Origin: AP-15 sp963790875
GTDB taxonomy: Bacteria; Pseudomonadota; Alphaproteobacteria; ATCC43930; CGMCC-115725
NCBI GenBank assembly: GCA_963790875.1
Contig: CAWBQT010000006.1
Span: forward strand, 620,001 to 684,000
DNA: 64,000 nt
Reading direction: 5' to 3'
A program made the translations under genes and the position numbers. Position 1 is the stretch's first letter. Each line of letters opens with the position of its first letter. This document shows positions 1 through 11,700 of the stretch, one piece after another. Below the pieces are notes generated by a model that was not told where the DNA came from, made no database searches, and worked only from the letters and a program-made list of their open reading frames with translations.

Positions 1-146
1 AGCCGCGACTTGCGGCATTTCGGATGCAACGACAGCAGGGCTTCGAGGTAGTTCGATCCGCTCCTGGGGGAAACCGACAGCAGGATAATCGGCTCGGACA
101 GATGAGATTGGACGCCGCTCAGAAGCGTCTCGACTGCGGCTGACAC
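1..146 (-). CDS. Sulfotransferase, N-terminal fragment (runs off left edge)
   Basis: Only the first 48 or so codons are in the window. After a short N-terminal segment the frame reads IILLSVSPRSGSNYLEALL, a beta strand followed by the PAPS-binding P-loop typical of sulfotransferases (SxPRSGSxxL). The start is taken as GTG at 146 because GAGGGA lies just upstream and the desaturase stop is only 29 bases before it on the same strand. This gene is therefore the promoter-distal partner of the desaturase. The family transfers sulfate from PAPS to a hydroxyl or amine. A role in sulfating the lipid made by the neighbouring cluster is inference. The substrate and the C-terminal half cannot be judged from here. 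Confidence 0.7.
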   Translation of the reverse strand, partial: MSAAVETLLSGVQSHLSEPIILLSVSPRSGSNYLEALLSLHPKCRKSR

Positions 147-175
147 TTGTCCCTCGGCGCCGCCGCCCGCGTCGT

Positions 176-1168
176 TTAGCGAGCGCTCAGCCACAGGTCG
201 GCAATACTGGCAACTAGACCGTATCCATCGGCTCGATGATAGGGTGAGCCGGGAGGCAACATCCCCATCAGCCGGCCATGCGCCGCCGCCAAATTGTGAT
301 AGGGAATTGCGGGAAAGAGATGATGGGTTGCGTGAAACCGGAGCCCCACCGGCGCCCACAGCGGGGTCAGCCAGGAATGCCTAGGATAATTCAGCGAATT
401 GAGCAATTGCTCGGTCCTCGTCAGCGGCTCGCCGGTGGAGCGGTAGCGGTGCGCCGCGAGGGTGCGCAGGCTGTTGAGAAAAAGGCCAGCCGCGCCGGTC
501 ACATAGAGCCGCAGCAGCAGCTCCCCGTGGATAAGGCCCGCAGCCAGAGCGGCGGTGATTGCGACGAGATAGAGGAAGACGCCGGCTTCTTGCGCATGCC
601 AGCCGCGCGCTTCCCGCGCCGAGGGCGGGTCGCGCCGGTAACGCGGATTGACGACCAAGGATGAGGCGTTGACCGCAACCCATTTCCGAATTCTTGGGTC
701 GAGCCAGGAGAGTGGCGCGACCAGGCCGAATCGCAGCACGCCCGCCAACGGCCCAAGGAAGCTCGACAAGGCGAACAGCACCATGCGCATGCGCTCTCCT
801 GGGCGGCCCCACGGCATGTATTCTCCGTCCTTCGCGGTGCCGTAAGCGCGGTGCGCGTGGTGATCGAGATGCGAGGAATAGAGGAAGCTCGGCATGAGGA
901 GGGGGATGCCGCAGAGCAAGTTCCACATTACCCGGAACCCCGGGAGCCGATCCCGCGGCAAGTGGGCCAGTTCGTGAATGAACACAACTGCCCGGTAAAG
1001 GGCGAACACGGCGACCACGGCGGCGAGAGGCTTGCACAAGTTACCCGGCGGCAAGACCAGGCTCGAAATCAACCCGACATAAAAGCAAGTTATCGAGGCG
1101 AGAAAGTCCGTCCAGTACACCAAGGGTCTCGGCGTCAGCAAATCCTCGAGTTTTCGCCGTAGCTGCAT
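176..1168 (-). CDS. Membrane fatty acid desaturase
   Basis: A 330-residue integral membrane protein with the three histidine clusters of di-iron desaturases/hydroxylases. These are HELAH near residue 65, HLDHH near residue 101 and HATHH near residue 281, separated by hydrophobic stretches that would form the usual transmembrane hairpins. The family inserts a double bond or hydroxyl into an acyl chain using O2 and reduced electron carriers at the inner membrane. It is transcribed with the downstream sulfotransferase fragment (29-base gap) and divergently from the N-acyltransferase gene at 1420, with about 250 bases between. By context it probably acts on the long-chain product of the PKS/oxoamine-synthase pair, but ordinary phospholipid acyl chains remain possible. 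Confidence 0.85.
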   Translation of the reverse strand: MQLRRKLEDLLTPRPLVYWTDFLASITCFYVGLISSLVLPPGNLCKPLAAVVAVFALYRAVVFIHELAHLPRDRLPGFRVMWNLLCGIPLLMPSFLYSSHLDHHAHRAYGTAKDGEYMPWGRPGERMRMVLFALSSFLGPLAGVLRFGLVAPLSWLDPRIRKWVAVNASSLVVNPRYRRDPPSAREARGWHAQEAGVFLYLVAITAALAAGLIHGELLLRLYVTGAAGLFLNSLRTLAAHRYRSTGEPLTRTEQLLNSLNYPRHSWLTPLWAPVGLRFHATHHLFPAIPYHNLAAAHGRLMGMLPPGSPYHRADGYGLVASIADLWLSAR

Positions 1169-1419
1169 GAGCGGCAGCTCGGCCTCGCTGGGGCCGGACT
1201 GTTGACGAAGCGCGGTCGTTATACCGGGGACTCCCTACAAGCAGAACCCATCGCTGCGCGGTGCGGTCGCACCGCAGCTCCGTGTTGGCGAGCCAAGGCG
1301 GGTGCGGCACGCGGCGCTTCTTGTAATCTCGGTTTTCCGATACTGTCCAGTCGCAAAGCCCCGGGTTCGGCCGCAGCCCAGCATCCGCCTCCTTCCAAGC
1401 CCATTGCCTGCTCGTTCCG

Positions 1420-2655
1420 ATGTCAATGACACAACCGTCGCATAACTTGGCTCTCTCCGCGCGGGGTGCGGAGGATGCGAGTTCCCCGAGCGATCGGAAA
1501 ACGGGCATGGCCGGTCGAATTGAAGTGATGGAGCTTCGCGGCCGGCGCGACCGCAACCGCTTTGTCGCCCTGCCCTACCGCCTCCATCGCAATGATCCAA
1601 GTTGGGTCCCGCCGCTGCGTCAGGACATGCGTCGGCTGCTCGACCGAAAGCGGAACCCGTTCTTCGATCATGGCGAGGCCTGTTTCTGGCTGGCTTGGCG
1701 CGACGGCGTCCCGGTCGGGCGCGTCAGCGCGCAGATCAATCACCGCCATCTCGAAACCCACCGCGACGAGACCGGCAATTTTGGCCTGCTCGAGGCGGTA
1801 GACGACCGGGCGGTTTTTGCCGCCTTGCAACGCGTCGCCGAGAATTGGCTGCGGGATCGCGGCATGCGCCGAATCATGGGGCCTTACAGCCTGTCGATGA
1901 ACGACGACATCGGCGTCCTCGTCTCTGGCTTCGACACGCCGCCCATGGTCGGCATGCCGTATACACCGCCCTATTACGCAAAACGTCTCGCTGAAACAGG
2001 CTATGCCAAGGCCAAGGACGTGCACGCGTTGCGGGTGGCACTCGCCGATGTCGTGACAAAGCACATCGTCCAGCTCGAGGGCGTTTCCGCTCGGCTTCGC
2101 GCGGAAGGGCAAATCGCCGTGCGCCATCTCGAGCCCGCCCGTTTCGCCGAGGAAGTCCGCCTCGCTCTTGATATTTACAACGAAGCCTGGACGCAGAATT
2201 GGGGATTTCTGCCGGTTACCGAGCGCGAAGCGAAACAGATCATCGACCAGCTGGCGCCCGTTCTTCCGCCGCGAGGTGTGGTCTTCGCGCTGGCCGATGG
2301 CGAGCCGGCGGCCATGCTGGTGGCCCTCCCTAATCTCAACGAGATCGTCGCGGATCTCGATGGCAGGCTATTTCCGATCAACTGGCTCAAGCTGTTGTGG
2401 CGCCTGCGCTTCCGCAAACCGAAGACGGCGCGGGTGATGCTGACCGGCGTGCGGCCGCGCTATCGCGGATCGGCGTTGAGCGCAACCCTCGTCATCTTGA
2501 TGCTGGCCGAAGTTCTGGATTTTGCCCGGCAAGAAAATATCGAGACTGTGGAGTTCTCATGGATCCTCGAGGATAACAAACCCTCCCTCGAAGGCTGTCA
2601 CGCGATCGGCGCGCGGCTCGACAAGCTCTATCGAATCTTTGCCAAGCCCCTGTGA
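1420..2655 (+). CDS. GNAT-fold N-acyltransferase, bacterial ceramide-synthase/YghO-like
   Basis: A 411-residue soluble protein. The N-terminal region carries VALPYRLHRNDPSWVPPLR followed by NPFFDHGE, a pattern I recognise from the large GNAT-like family that includes E. coli YghO and proteins found beside bacterial serine palmitoyltransferases. A second acyltransferase-like segment near residues 340-400 ends in EFSWILEDN. The ceramide synthase described in Caulobacter is a GNAT-like protein of this kind, so N-acylation of an amino-alkanone or sphingoid base is the best guess here. The gene stands alone on the plus strand and converges on the radical SAM gene (16-base gap). The start is uncertain: ATG 1420 gives the longest form, but homology-like sequence begins after ATG 1507, and neither has a strong ribosome site. 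Confidence 0.7.
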   Translation: MSMTQPSHNLALSARGAEDASSPSDRKTGMAGRIEVMELRGRRDRNRFVALPYRLHRNDPSWVPPLRQDMRRLLDRKRNPFFDHGEACFWLAWRDGVPVGRVSAQINHRHLETHRDETGNFGLLEAVDDRAVFAALQRVAENWLRDRGMRRIMGPYSLSMNDDIGVLVSGFDTPPMVGMPYTPPYYAKRLAETGYAKAKDVHALRVALADVVTKHIVQLEGVSARLRAEGQIAVRHLEPARFAEEVRLALDIYNEAWTQNWGFLPVTEREAKQIIDQLAPVLPPRGVVFALADGEPAAMLVALPNLNEIVADLDGRLFPINWLKLLWRLRFRKPKTARVMLTGVRPRYRGSALSATLVILMLAEVLDFARQENIETVEFSWILEDNKPSLEGCHAIGARLDKLYRIFAKPL

Positions 2656-2671
2656 GAACTCCCATTGCGAG

Positions 2672-4294
2672 TTAGGCAACGGCAAGAGCTTTGTCATCGG
2701 CGGGCACGGGTGGCGGGGCATGCCAAAGACCAAGGTCGATATCGTCGATCTGGCGCGTGATTTCGGCGGTCACTTGGCGTGAGAAGGGGCCGTAATGCAA
2801 ATAGAGGGCGCTCAACATCACCAGAAACGGCATGGCCCGCGGATTGTGGACGGCGCAATCAAGCATGGTCTTCCAGAATTGCCTGGCCGTCCCGGGACCG
2901 GCCTTTGGCAAGCGCCGGATCAGCCGGCAGAGCGCCCGCAAGTCGCGCAATAGATGCGGCAGCGAAGCCGCGAGCCTGCGCCTGCCGCGTCTGAGCCGAC
3001 GGCCTACCCGTCGCACGCGGCCGAAATAGGCAGCCGGATCATACACTGCCTCGAGTACCGCCCGGTAATCCTGGAGCACCTCACGGCGTGGTCGTTTTGT
3101 TTCGAAGTTGAGACCGATCGTGCATTGGTCGCCCTCCTGCTGACTGGGCATGTCGTAACCGGGGAAAAGGCGCCCCTCGCGCAATAGTCGACGCCCCAAT
3201 TGCGTCGCCGGCAGTGCATACAACAGCCCGATCGTGCATACCGGGATCGCCGTATCTTCGATACAATCGATCATGCCCCCGGCAATATTGTCCCTCTCGC
3301 TGTCAAAGCCGACGATGAAGCCGGCAAACACAAAAAGGCCCGCATTATAGATTTTGTAGATGCTCTCCTGCAGGCTACGCCGGGTATTCTGCTTCTTGCG
3401 CATCGCGACCAAAGTATCGGTATCAGGACTTTCGATGCCAACGAAGACCGCAAAGAAATTCGCCGCGGCAAGCGCATTGAGCAATTCCGGATCATCCGCC
3501 AGATTTATCGACGCTTCGGTCGAAAATTCGAATGGAAAGTTTTTCTTCGTAAGCCAACCCTGTAACTCGGGGAGAAATCTTTTCAGAGCCTTTTTGTTGC
3601 CGATCAGATTGTCGTCGACAAAGTCGACGTGGCCGCGATAACCGAGCGCATGCAAGGCGTCGAGTTCGGCCAGAATCTGCGCATTCGTTTTGGTTCGCGG
3701 CACGCGCCCATAGAGCTCAATAATGTCGCAGAACTCGCAATTGAACGGACAACCGCGCGAGAACTGGATACCGACATGGAGATAATCCTCGAGTTTCAGG
3801 AGATCGAAGCGCGGCGTCGGGCTCTTCGTGACATCGGTCTGCCCCATCGGCGCCGTAAACACACCTTGTCGGGCCCCGCTCCGCCAGGCGGCAACGAAAT
3901 GCTCGATGATCTCCTCGGCCTCGCCGAGAACGCGGAAATTCGCGCGGCTGTAGATCGCCGGGGTCGAGGTGACATCGGGCCCGCCGACCACGACCGGCCT
4001 TGACCGCGCGCGGCACATGTCAACGAGGCCAAGGGTATCGGGCTGCTGGAACAGCATGCCGCCGGTCATGACGAGATCGGCCCATTCGAGGTCGGCCTCG
4101 GTCAGGGATTCTGTATTGCGATTGACGAGCCGCACCTCCCATGATTTCGGGAGCAGGGCGGCGACGGTAATCAAACCGAGCGGCGCCGCCGGATAGCGCG
4201 CCCCGCTCAATTCGCAGGTCGCCCGGTAATTCCAAAACGAAGCGGCACTGAAGCGCGGGAATATCATCAGCACCTTGCAGGTGTCGGCCGTCAT
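2672..4294 (-). CDS. B12-binding radical SAM protein (first of two copies)
   Basis: A 540-residue protein in two parts. Residues 1-150 form a cobalamin-binding Rossmann domain (PAAPLGLITVAALLP, then VVVGGPDVTSTP). This is followed by a radical SAM core with the cluster motif RGCPFNCEFCDIIELYGR near residue 185 (CxxxCxxC) and a DUF4070-like C-terminus. Such enzymes often methylate unactivated carbon or rearrange lipid and hopanoid skeletons. It lies 41 bases downstream of the oxoamine synthase and is probably co-transcribed with it and the PKS. Methylation or another radical edit of the polyketide-derived chain is inference. A close paralogue lies at 22836-24515. The ATG has a weak AAAGG site upstream. 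Confidence 0.85.
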   Translation of the reverse strand: MTADTCKVLMIFPRFSAASFWNYRATCELSGARYPAAPLGLITVAALLPKSWEVRLVNRNTESLTEADLEWADLVMTGGMLFQQPDTLGLVDMCRARSRPVVVGGPDVTSTPAIYSRANFRVLGEAEEIIEHFVAAWRSGARQGVFTAPMGQTDVTKSPTPRFDLLKLEDYLHVGIQFSRGCPFNCEFCDIIELYGRVPRTKTNAQILAELDALHALGYRGHVDFVDDNLIGNKKALKRFLPELQGWLTKKNFPFEFSTEASINLADDPELLNALAAANFFAVFVGIESPDTDTLVAMRKKQNTRRSLQESIYKIYNAGLFVFAGFIVGFDSERDNIAGGMIDCIEDTAIPVCTIGLLYALPATQLGRRLLREGRLFPGYDMPSQQEGDQCTIGLNFETKRPRREVLQDYRAVLEAVYDPAAYFGRVRRVGRRLRRGRRRLAASLPHLLRDLRALCRLIRRLPKAGPGTARQFWKTMLDCAVHNPRAMPFLVMLSALYLHYGPFSRQVTAEITRQIDDIDLGLWHAPPPVPADDKALAVA

Positions 4295-4335
4295 TTCCGC
4301 AACCTTTCAGTGCCGGGAGGGGGATGCCGGGTCAA

Positions 4336-5700
4336 TCAGCCGGGATGGCCGCAAACCCGGTGCCATTCCGCGTCGACGATGTCGATGGTTCGCCGGATCT
4401 GCTCTTCGGTATGGGTACGGTTGATGAAAAACCGCAACCTGACCGCGCGCTCCCGCACCGCCGGGTAGAGGATCGGCTGCACGTCGATCCCGCGCTGAAG
4501 AAGAGCGTTGGTCAACGCCACGCAGCGCCGCGTATCGCCAACGATCAGCGGCACAACCGAAACACCTCGGCTGGAGCCGGTCGGGAAGCCTCGTTCGCAG
4601 GCCAATTGCAGGAACAGTCCGCCGCGCCTTCGCAGCTCCGCGACGCGTTCGGGCTCGGCTCCCATCACCTGAAGCGCCGCGAGGGCGGCCGCGGCATTGG
4701 TCGGCGACAGGCCGACGCTGAAGACGAATCCCGGAGCATTGAATTTGAGGTTCAGAATAAGCGCACGGCAGCCGGCGACATATCCGCCGCAACTCGCGAG
4801 CGACTTGCTGAGCGTGCCCATCCAGATGTCGACGTCGTTGCCGGATAGCCCGAAATGCTCGCGGATGCCGCGCCCGCGCGCCCCCAGGACGCCGAGCGAG
4901 TGCGCCTCGTCGACCATCAGAAAAACTTTGTGACGCTCGCGCAGCTCGACAAAACGCGGCAGGTCGGGGAAATCTCCATCCATGCTGTAGACGCCCTCGA
5001 GGATCACCACCACGCGTTCGTAGTGGCGGCGATGACGCTGCAGTAATTCGTTTACCATTTGCCAGTCATTGTGCCGAAAGGCGATGCGCCTGGCGCCGGA
5101 GAGCAGCGCGCCCATTTGGATGCTGTTGTGGGCCAGCTTGTCGTGCAGGATCAGGTCCTTTGGCCCGAAGAGATGCGCGATCGTCGTGACGTTGGTCCCG
5201 TGCCCGCTAACGAAAGCAAGACACGCCTCCGCGCCGAGAAGCTCGGCGAGCGCCCCTTCGAGCTCGAGGTGAATGGGCCGTTCGCCGCCGACGATGCGGC
5301 TCGCCGAGACGGAGGTGCCGTACCGATCGATCGCATCGGCGACGGCGGCCTTGAGCGCCGGATGGCCGGAAAGCCCCAGGTAATTGTAATTCGAAAAGCT
5401 GATGTACTCGCGGTCGCCGATGCGCGTCGTGTCTCGCACGAGGCCCTGATGAGTGCGGAAATAGGGCACCCCGCCGATGTCGGGCGGTTCGAGTTCCTCC
5501 ATGCGCGCCAGCAGGTTCAGGTAAGCCGGATGGAGGTCGAGGCGGTAATGGGATTCGGGAATCGCGGCGGCCTCGGGCGCGGTCGAGCCGGGCGCCGGCT
5601 CGCGCAGCGCCAGAGCGACGCGCTGGCGCATCATGCGATTGGCCAGCTCGCGCTTCTCGTTACCTGAGGAGTATTTGAGCACTCGTGCAGGTTCGGTCAA
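4336..5700 (-). CDS. PLP-dependent alpha-oxoamine synthase (serine palmitoyltransferase-like)
   Basis: A 454-residue fold-type I PLP enzyme of the family that includes serine palmitoyltransferase, KBL, BioF and ALAS. Visible signatures are SGHGTNVTT, the HDKLAHNS loop, DEAHSLG with the cofactor-binding Asp/His, and GTLSKSLASCGG with the Schiff-base lysine near residue 300. About 80 residues precede the core. These enzymes condense an acyl thioester with an amino acid, losing CO2, to give an alpha-amino ketone. The start is TTG at 5700, overlapping the PKS stop as TTGA, with GAAGGGG upstream, which indicates translational coupling. The PKS has no thioesterase, so this enzyme is the likely chain-releasing step, as in fumonisin-type pathways. 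The amino acid substrate (Ser, Ala or Gly) cannot be read from sequence by eye. Confidence 0.88.
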   Translation of the reverse strand: MTEPARVLKYSSGNEKRELANRMMRQRVALALREPAPGSTAPEAAAIPESHYRLDLHPAYLNLLARMEELEPPDIGGVPYFRTHQGLVRDTTRIGDREYISFSNYNYLGLSGHPALKAAVADAIDRYGTSVSASRIVGGERPIHLELEGALAELLGAEACLAFVSGHGTNVTTIAHLFGPKDLILHDKLAHNSIQMGALLSGARRIAFRHNDWQMVNELLQRHRRHYERVVVILEGVYSMDGDFPDLPRFVELRERHKVFLMVDEAHSLGVLGARGRGIREHFGLSGNDVDIWMGTLSKSLASCGGYVAGCRALILNLKFNAPGFVFSVGLSPTNAAAALAALQVMGAEPERVAELRRRGGLFLQLACERGFPTGSSRGVSVVPLIVGDTRRCVALTNALLQRGIDVQPILYPAVRERAVRLRFFINRTHTEEQIRRTIDIVDAEWHRVCGHPG

Positions 5701-8700
5701 AGCGCGCGCCCCTTCGCTCGATCCAGATCATCCTTTAAGAGCTGCCCCATCGCCGCGATGATCGCAGGTTCGGCCGATGGTTCGAGTTCGTCCGGATCGC
5801 TGGCGGGCGCCTTCGCCGTCAAGGTCAGGGCGGGCGCTGCCGCGGTGCCCAGGTGGTCGACGATGCGCTGCGCCAGCTTTGCCACCGTCGTCGTATCCAT
5901 CAGCTCGAGTGTCGAGATGACGATCCCGCACTGCTTTTCCAAAGCCACCTGCAGCTCTACGAGCATCAACGAATCCATGCCGAGATCGAGCAGCGGTTGA
6001 TCGGCCGCCAGTTTTGCCGGCGCCATGCCGACGATCCCCGCCACATGCTTGATCAACAGCTGTTCAGCGAAAGAAATCGCCTCTTCCCGCGGCAGCCCGG
6101 CCAAACGTTCCCGAACCTCCTCGATATCTTGACCGACATTCTCGCTCGCCGCGTCACTCGATGATTCGCGAACCGGGGCAAATTTCGGTGCTTTGGCGAT
6201 TCCCGGCAGAATCGCGAGCCGCGACCAGTTCAGTTCGGCCAATGTGATCTGCGACAGCCTGGCAAGGATCGCTTGTTCCAATCGGTCGAGTGCCGCTGTC
6301 GGTGCGAGCAGCTTCACGCCGAGCCTCTCCCCGAGCAGCCGCGCTACGCCGGGGTTCCGCGCCAGATGCCCCACCTCGCCAATCGCCCCCCAGGCAACCG
6401 CCAGCCCGGGCAGCGCGAGGCCTCGCCGATAGTCGGCCAAAGCTTCCAAATACAGGTTCGCCGCTACATAATTCCCCTGTCCCTCGTTGCCGAACAGGGT
6501 TGTCGCCGACGAGTACATGACAAAGAAATCCAGCTTCTGGTCGAGCGTCTGCTGGTGCAGGTTCCAGGCACCGGCGATTTTCGGTCGCAAGACATCGTGG
6601 AATGTTGCCTCCGTCATCTTGACCAGGCTCGCATCCTCGATCACCGCTGCGCAATGTATAATCCCACGCAGCGGCGGCATTTCGCGCTGCATCCGGCGCA
6701 GCAATGCGGCAAGCTGAGCTGGATCGGCGATATCCACGCTATATTCGTGAACTGCGACGCCGCCCTGCCTCAACCGGCCGAGCGCCGAGGCGGCGTCGGG
6801 CGCGGTGGTCGCGCCGCGCCCGACGACGGCGAGATGACGAGCCCCCTTGCGGACCAGCCACTCGGCAGTGGCAAGGCCGAAGCCATTCCGCCCTCCGGTG
6901 ACAAGATAGCTCGCCATCGGCGAAAGCTGTAACCGGGTTTCGGGCCTGTCCGCTGCAATCATGGAATCATCACCCGCGTCCATTGCGAGGACGATCTTGC
7001 CGATATGCCGCGAGTGTTGCATGCAGCGGAACGCTTCGGCGGCGCGCGCGATCGGGAAGATTCGATAAGGGAGCGGGACAAAAACGCGCTGCTCGAAGAG
7101 CGGCGCGAGCTCGTCGAACAGCTGGCCGCAGAGAGCCGGGCGATCGATCAGCAGCCGATCGATATCAACCCCGAAGAACTGGACGTTGTTCCGGAAAGGT
7201 TGCAGTCCGATCTTGCTGTTGGCGAAGAAGTCGCGCTTGCCAAGCTCGATGAAACGCCCGTAAGGGCGGAGGATCGACAGGCCTTTGTGGATCGCCTCGC
7301 CGGCGATCGAGTTCAAGACGACATCGACACCCTCGCCCTCGGTGATCTCGCGGATCTCATCGGCGAAGCCGAGCGAACGGGAGTCGACGACATAAGGCAC
7401 CCCGAGCTGGCGGAGAAACTCGCGCTTTTCGAGGGAACCGGCGGAAGCAAAAATTTCGGCGCCGACCGATTGGGCGTATTGAACGGCCGCCAAGCCGACG
7501 CCGCCGGCGGCTCCCTGAATGAGGATGCGTTCGCCTTTCTGCAACCGGGCGAGGTGGTGGAGCGAATAGTAGACGGTCATGGCGGCGACGGGGAGCGTCG
7601 CAGCTTCCTCGAAGCTCATCGATCCCGGTTTCTTGAAGAGACCGAAGGCCGGCGCGACGAGATGGGACGAGAACGCGTTGCGGCCGAAGCCGAACACGGC
7701 CTCCCCTGGGCGGACGCGGTCGACGCCGTCGCCGACCGCGATGAGCTCGCCCGCGAACTCCATGCCGAGCGTCGCGCCCGCGAACCCGCCCTCGAACGCT
7801 TCCTCGGGCAGGACGCCCATGCGCTGCAAAACGTCACGGAAATTCACGCCCGCCGCCCTGACACGCACGGCGACCTCTCCGGGGGCGGGAAGCGGGATGG
7901 TGATCCGCTGCAGGATCGTGCCCTGCGCCTTTTCTTGCGCCAAGGTTAATCGGAAACCGGTTTCGTGGGCGCCGTCGGGCGAAGCCGGCGGTGCCAGCCA
8001 GCGCGTCAGGCGCGGTACATAGCGCGTGCCGCCGCGCAACAACACTTCATCCTCGTCGTCGGGATGAAGGATCTCTCCGACGAGCGCCTCGGCCGAAGCC
8101 GCCGCAGTCGTTACCGGATCGAGGTCAATCAGGCGAGAGGAGATATCCGCCCGTTCGTTGAGGACGGTGCGGGTGAGGCCCCAGAGCGGCGCTTGCCAAG
8201 GGCGTAAGCAACCCCCCGACCCGTCGGGCATCGGCATCGCACCGGAGGTCACGACCGTAAGCCGCGTGGACGCTGCCAGACCCGCTGCGATCAGTGCCTG
8301 CACGGCGACCAGAAGGTCGAAACTGCCGGCCCGCTGAGCCGCGAGCGGGTCTGGCGGCGCGGCTTCGGCAACTCCCCGCAAATGAACAACATGGAGCGGA
8401 CCACCGCCGTCCGCGGCAAGGAGGCGGAACAGCTGCGCGTATGAGTCGAAGTCCCCCGGCACAACGTCGAACCGGTCGAGTCCGAGACGATCGAACCGAC
8501 GGCCGGACTGAGCGATCATGACGCGCTGGCCAAGCGGCGACAGCGCGTGGATGACCGCCGCCGCGGGATCGGCAGCGGCGTCATCGGCGAGTAGCAGCCA
8601 AGTGACCGGATCGACTACGCGAGGCACGGATGACGGCTGCGTCGCTGCCGGATTCCGCCCGATAACCGCAGCGCGGGCCGCAATCGGGTCGTCAAAGCCG

Positions 8701-11700
8701 AGCGAGACCACGTCAGCGAAGCCGGCGTCGAGCACGAACCGCCGCCAGTCGCTCTCGCTCGCGTCACCGCCGACAATTCCGAAGGCGAGATCGAGGAAAC
8801 CGGACTCCGTCGGTACCATGAGCAGGAACAGGCCGCCCGGTTTGAGCAACAGGCGTGCAACAGCCAGAGCCTTGGCACGGTCGGGCTGGGCGCTGGGCGG
8901 GGCTCCGACCACGACGAGATCGTACTGGTCAGAGGCAAGACTTGATTCGGCAATCTCCTTGTCGGGATCAAGCACCGCGCAACTAACCGCGGCAAGGCCC
9001 TTGAAGCGCGCTTCAGCGCGCGCGACGGCCGCCTCGCTCGGATCGGTAAAAAGATACTCGACGCGTTCGGCCGGCACCGCCGCAAGCAACGCCCCCGCCA
9101 GCCCGCCTGTCCCGCCCCTAATCTCGAGGATACGCAGCGAGCGTGTCCGCGGGATTGTATGACACAACTGTCGAAGCATCCCCGCCGCCGCGTCGTTCGC
9201 CCTGCGGAACAGCGGGTCGCTATCGTAGAGCTGCTCGACCGCGTCGAAGCCCGGCTCGCCGGAAGGCAGATCAAGCCCGTCGCTTTGCGACTGCAGGATT
9301 CGCGGGATCACCGCCGCGTATCGCGCGATCAGCTGCAGGCTGGCGAGGTGAGCGGGATGACGGGCGATCGCCTGGCGCCAGAGAGTTTCTGCCGCCGCGG
9401 CAGAGCTGGCAAGACGCCACTCGGTTCCATCGCGCTCCGCCACCCCCACCCGGGCGGCGAGAGCGAGAAGCCTGTCGAGGTAGCGCGTTTGTTCGGCCGC
9501 CACCGCGCGCGCTGCAACCAGCTGCGCAACAGTGAAGCGATGTCTGCCGCCGGCAATCTGTGACAAAGCCTCTCCGGCGTAGGTTCCGGCGACCTGATCG
9601 AGGAGCGCACGGGTCGCCTCGTCGCGCTCGCGATCGCCGGCATTCGCCGCGGCAAAGAACGGCGCCAGCGACTGCGGCCGCGGCAGGTCGGCGGCATCGG
9701 CGTCGTCTGCCCTAGGACGGGGGCGGTAATGCCACTCGTAGGCCGGGATTTCGCTGATGCCTTCCAGATCGACGCGCTGCAAGCGCAAATCATCGATCTC
9801 GGCGATGGTTGCGCCCTCGCTGCCGAACACGCGAACCCGGACAACGATCGAGCGAGCTCCGACGTGCAGCCGGGTGACATGGCACCAGGTGATATGTTCA
9901 CCGCCGCCGTAGAAACGGATTCGCTCGGCCTTGCTCGGAACAAAGACGACCTGACCGGTCTCGCCCGGTTGATCGGGGATGGTCGCCAGGGTGACCTGCA
10001 GGCACGCATCGAGCAACGCCGGGTGGAGGTGATACTCACCCAGCTCGGCCTCTATCGCCGCCGGCACGGCAATGTGTCCGAGCGCTTCCTCTTTGCCGGC
10101 CCATGCCTCGGCGACGCCGCGGAAGGCCGGCCCATAGATCAGGCCGCGAGCGGTAAATCGGCGATAGAGATCGGCGCCATCGATCCGTCTTCCCATGCGG
10201 GCCCTGATTGCCTCGATCGAGGCCATGCGCTCTGGGTGGCGCACGACGAAAGGCATGGCACGGGCAACTGCGATCGGGGGTAGTGCCGCCCCGATCGTAT
10301 CGTTCGCATGCAGTCGGAAGGTGCCGTCTTCGGCCGAGAGCGCGATCTCTACCGACGGCTCGGCGCCGGCGGCGATTACCAGCGGCCGCCGGATCTCTAA
10401 GGCCTCGATCTCAACTCCATCGCAATCGCGGGCCGACAGCACCGCGGCGACAGCCATCTCGATATAGGCCGTTCCCGGCAGGACCATGCTGTTTTGCACG
10501 GCGTGATCGGCGAGCCAGCCGAGCAGCGCCGGATCGAGACGGTTCTTCCAGATCCGGTCGGTAGCAGGCAGGCGCTTGCCCAAAAGCGGGTGCTTTGGGC
10601 GGCTGCGCGACGCTCTTGCCTCGCCCTCATCGTCAAACCAGTAACGCTCGCGCTGCCAAGGATAGGACGGAAGCGGCACGAATGCGCCATCCTGCGGGTA
10701 GAGGGCGTCATAGTCGATCGCGACGCCGGCGGCATAACAGCGGCCAAGCGCCAGCCACAACGCATCGCGTTCGGGCTCGTGACGTCGCAGAGTGGGGATC
10801 GACACCCCCGTTCCGCCGGCGGTCTTCAGGCAGTCGCGGAGATATCTGTCGAGGATGGGATGCGGACCGATCTCGAGGAATACGTTGAAGCCCTCGGCTC
10901 TCAGCGATTGGACCGCCGCGGCGAACTGAACGGGTCGGCGGACATTGTCCCACCAGTATCCCGCATCGAGGCGACGGCCTTCGATCGTTGTGCCGGTAAC
11001 GGTCGAGACGAAGCGCTGCTGCCCGTCTTGCGGTCGCAACCCATCGAGTCGGTCCAACAACCCCTCGCGAATCGGGTCCATAGAGCGGCTGTGGAAGGCG
11101 TAATCGAGGTCGAGGGGACGAAAGAAGACCTGGTCCGCCTGAAGCTCGGCGGCGAGCGCGTGTATCGCCGCCGCGTCCCCTGCGAGCGTGACCGAATTCG
11201 GCGCGTTGACGGCGGCAATTGTCAGCGCCTCGCCATAGGGGGCGATCAGCGCGGCGGCATTCTCCGCCGATAGTCCGAGGGCGGCCATCCGGCCGGTTCC
11301 GGCGGTTCGTCCTTGCGCTCGGCTGCGTTCGACAATGACTCGGCAGGCTTCGGCGAGAGACAAAATGCCCGCCCCGTAAGCCGCCGACACCTCACCGACA
11401 CTGTGGCCGAGCATCGCCTCGGCCTCGACCCCGTGAGCACGCAGCCATTCGAGCATCGCTACCTGCAGCGCAAAGAGCGCCGGCTGCGCAAATTCGGTGC
11501 GATCGAAGAGCTTCGCCGGTTTCGCCGTCAAAAGCGCTTCTTTGACCGACCAGCCGCTAAGCCCTATGAGCGCGGCATCGACCCGCTCGATCCACTCGGC
11601 AATAAAAGGATCGGCGAGCAGATCCTGTCCCATGCCGTCCCATTGCGAGCCGTTTCCGGAAAACACCATGGCCAAGCGAACCGGCGGGGCCTCGACGTGC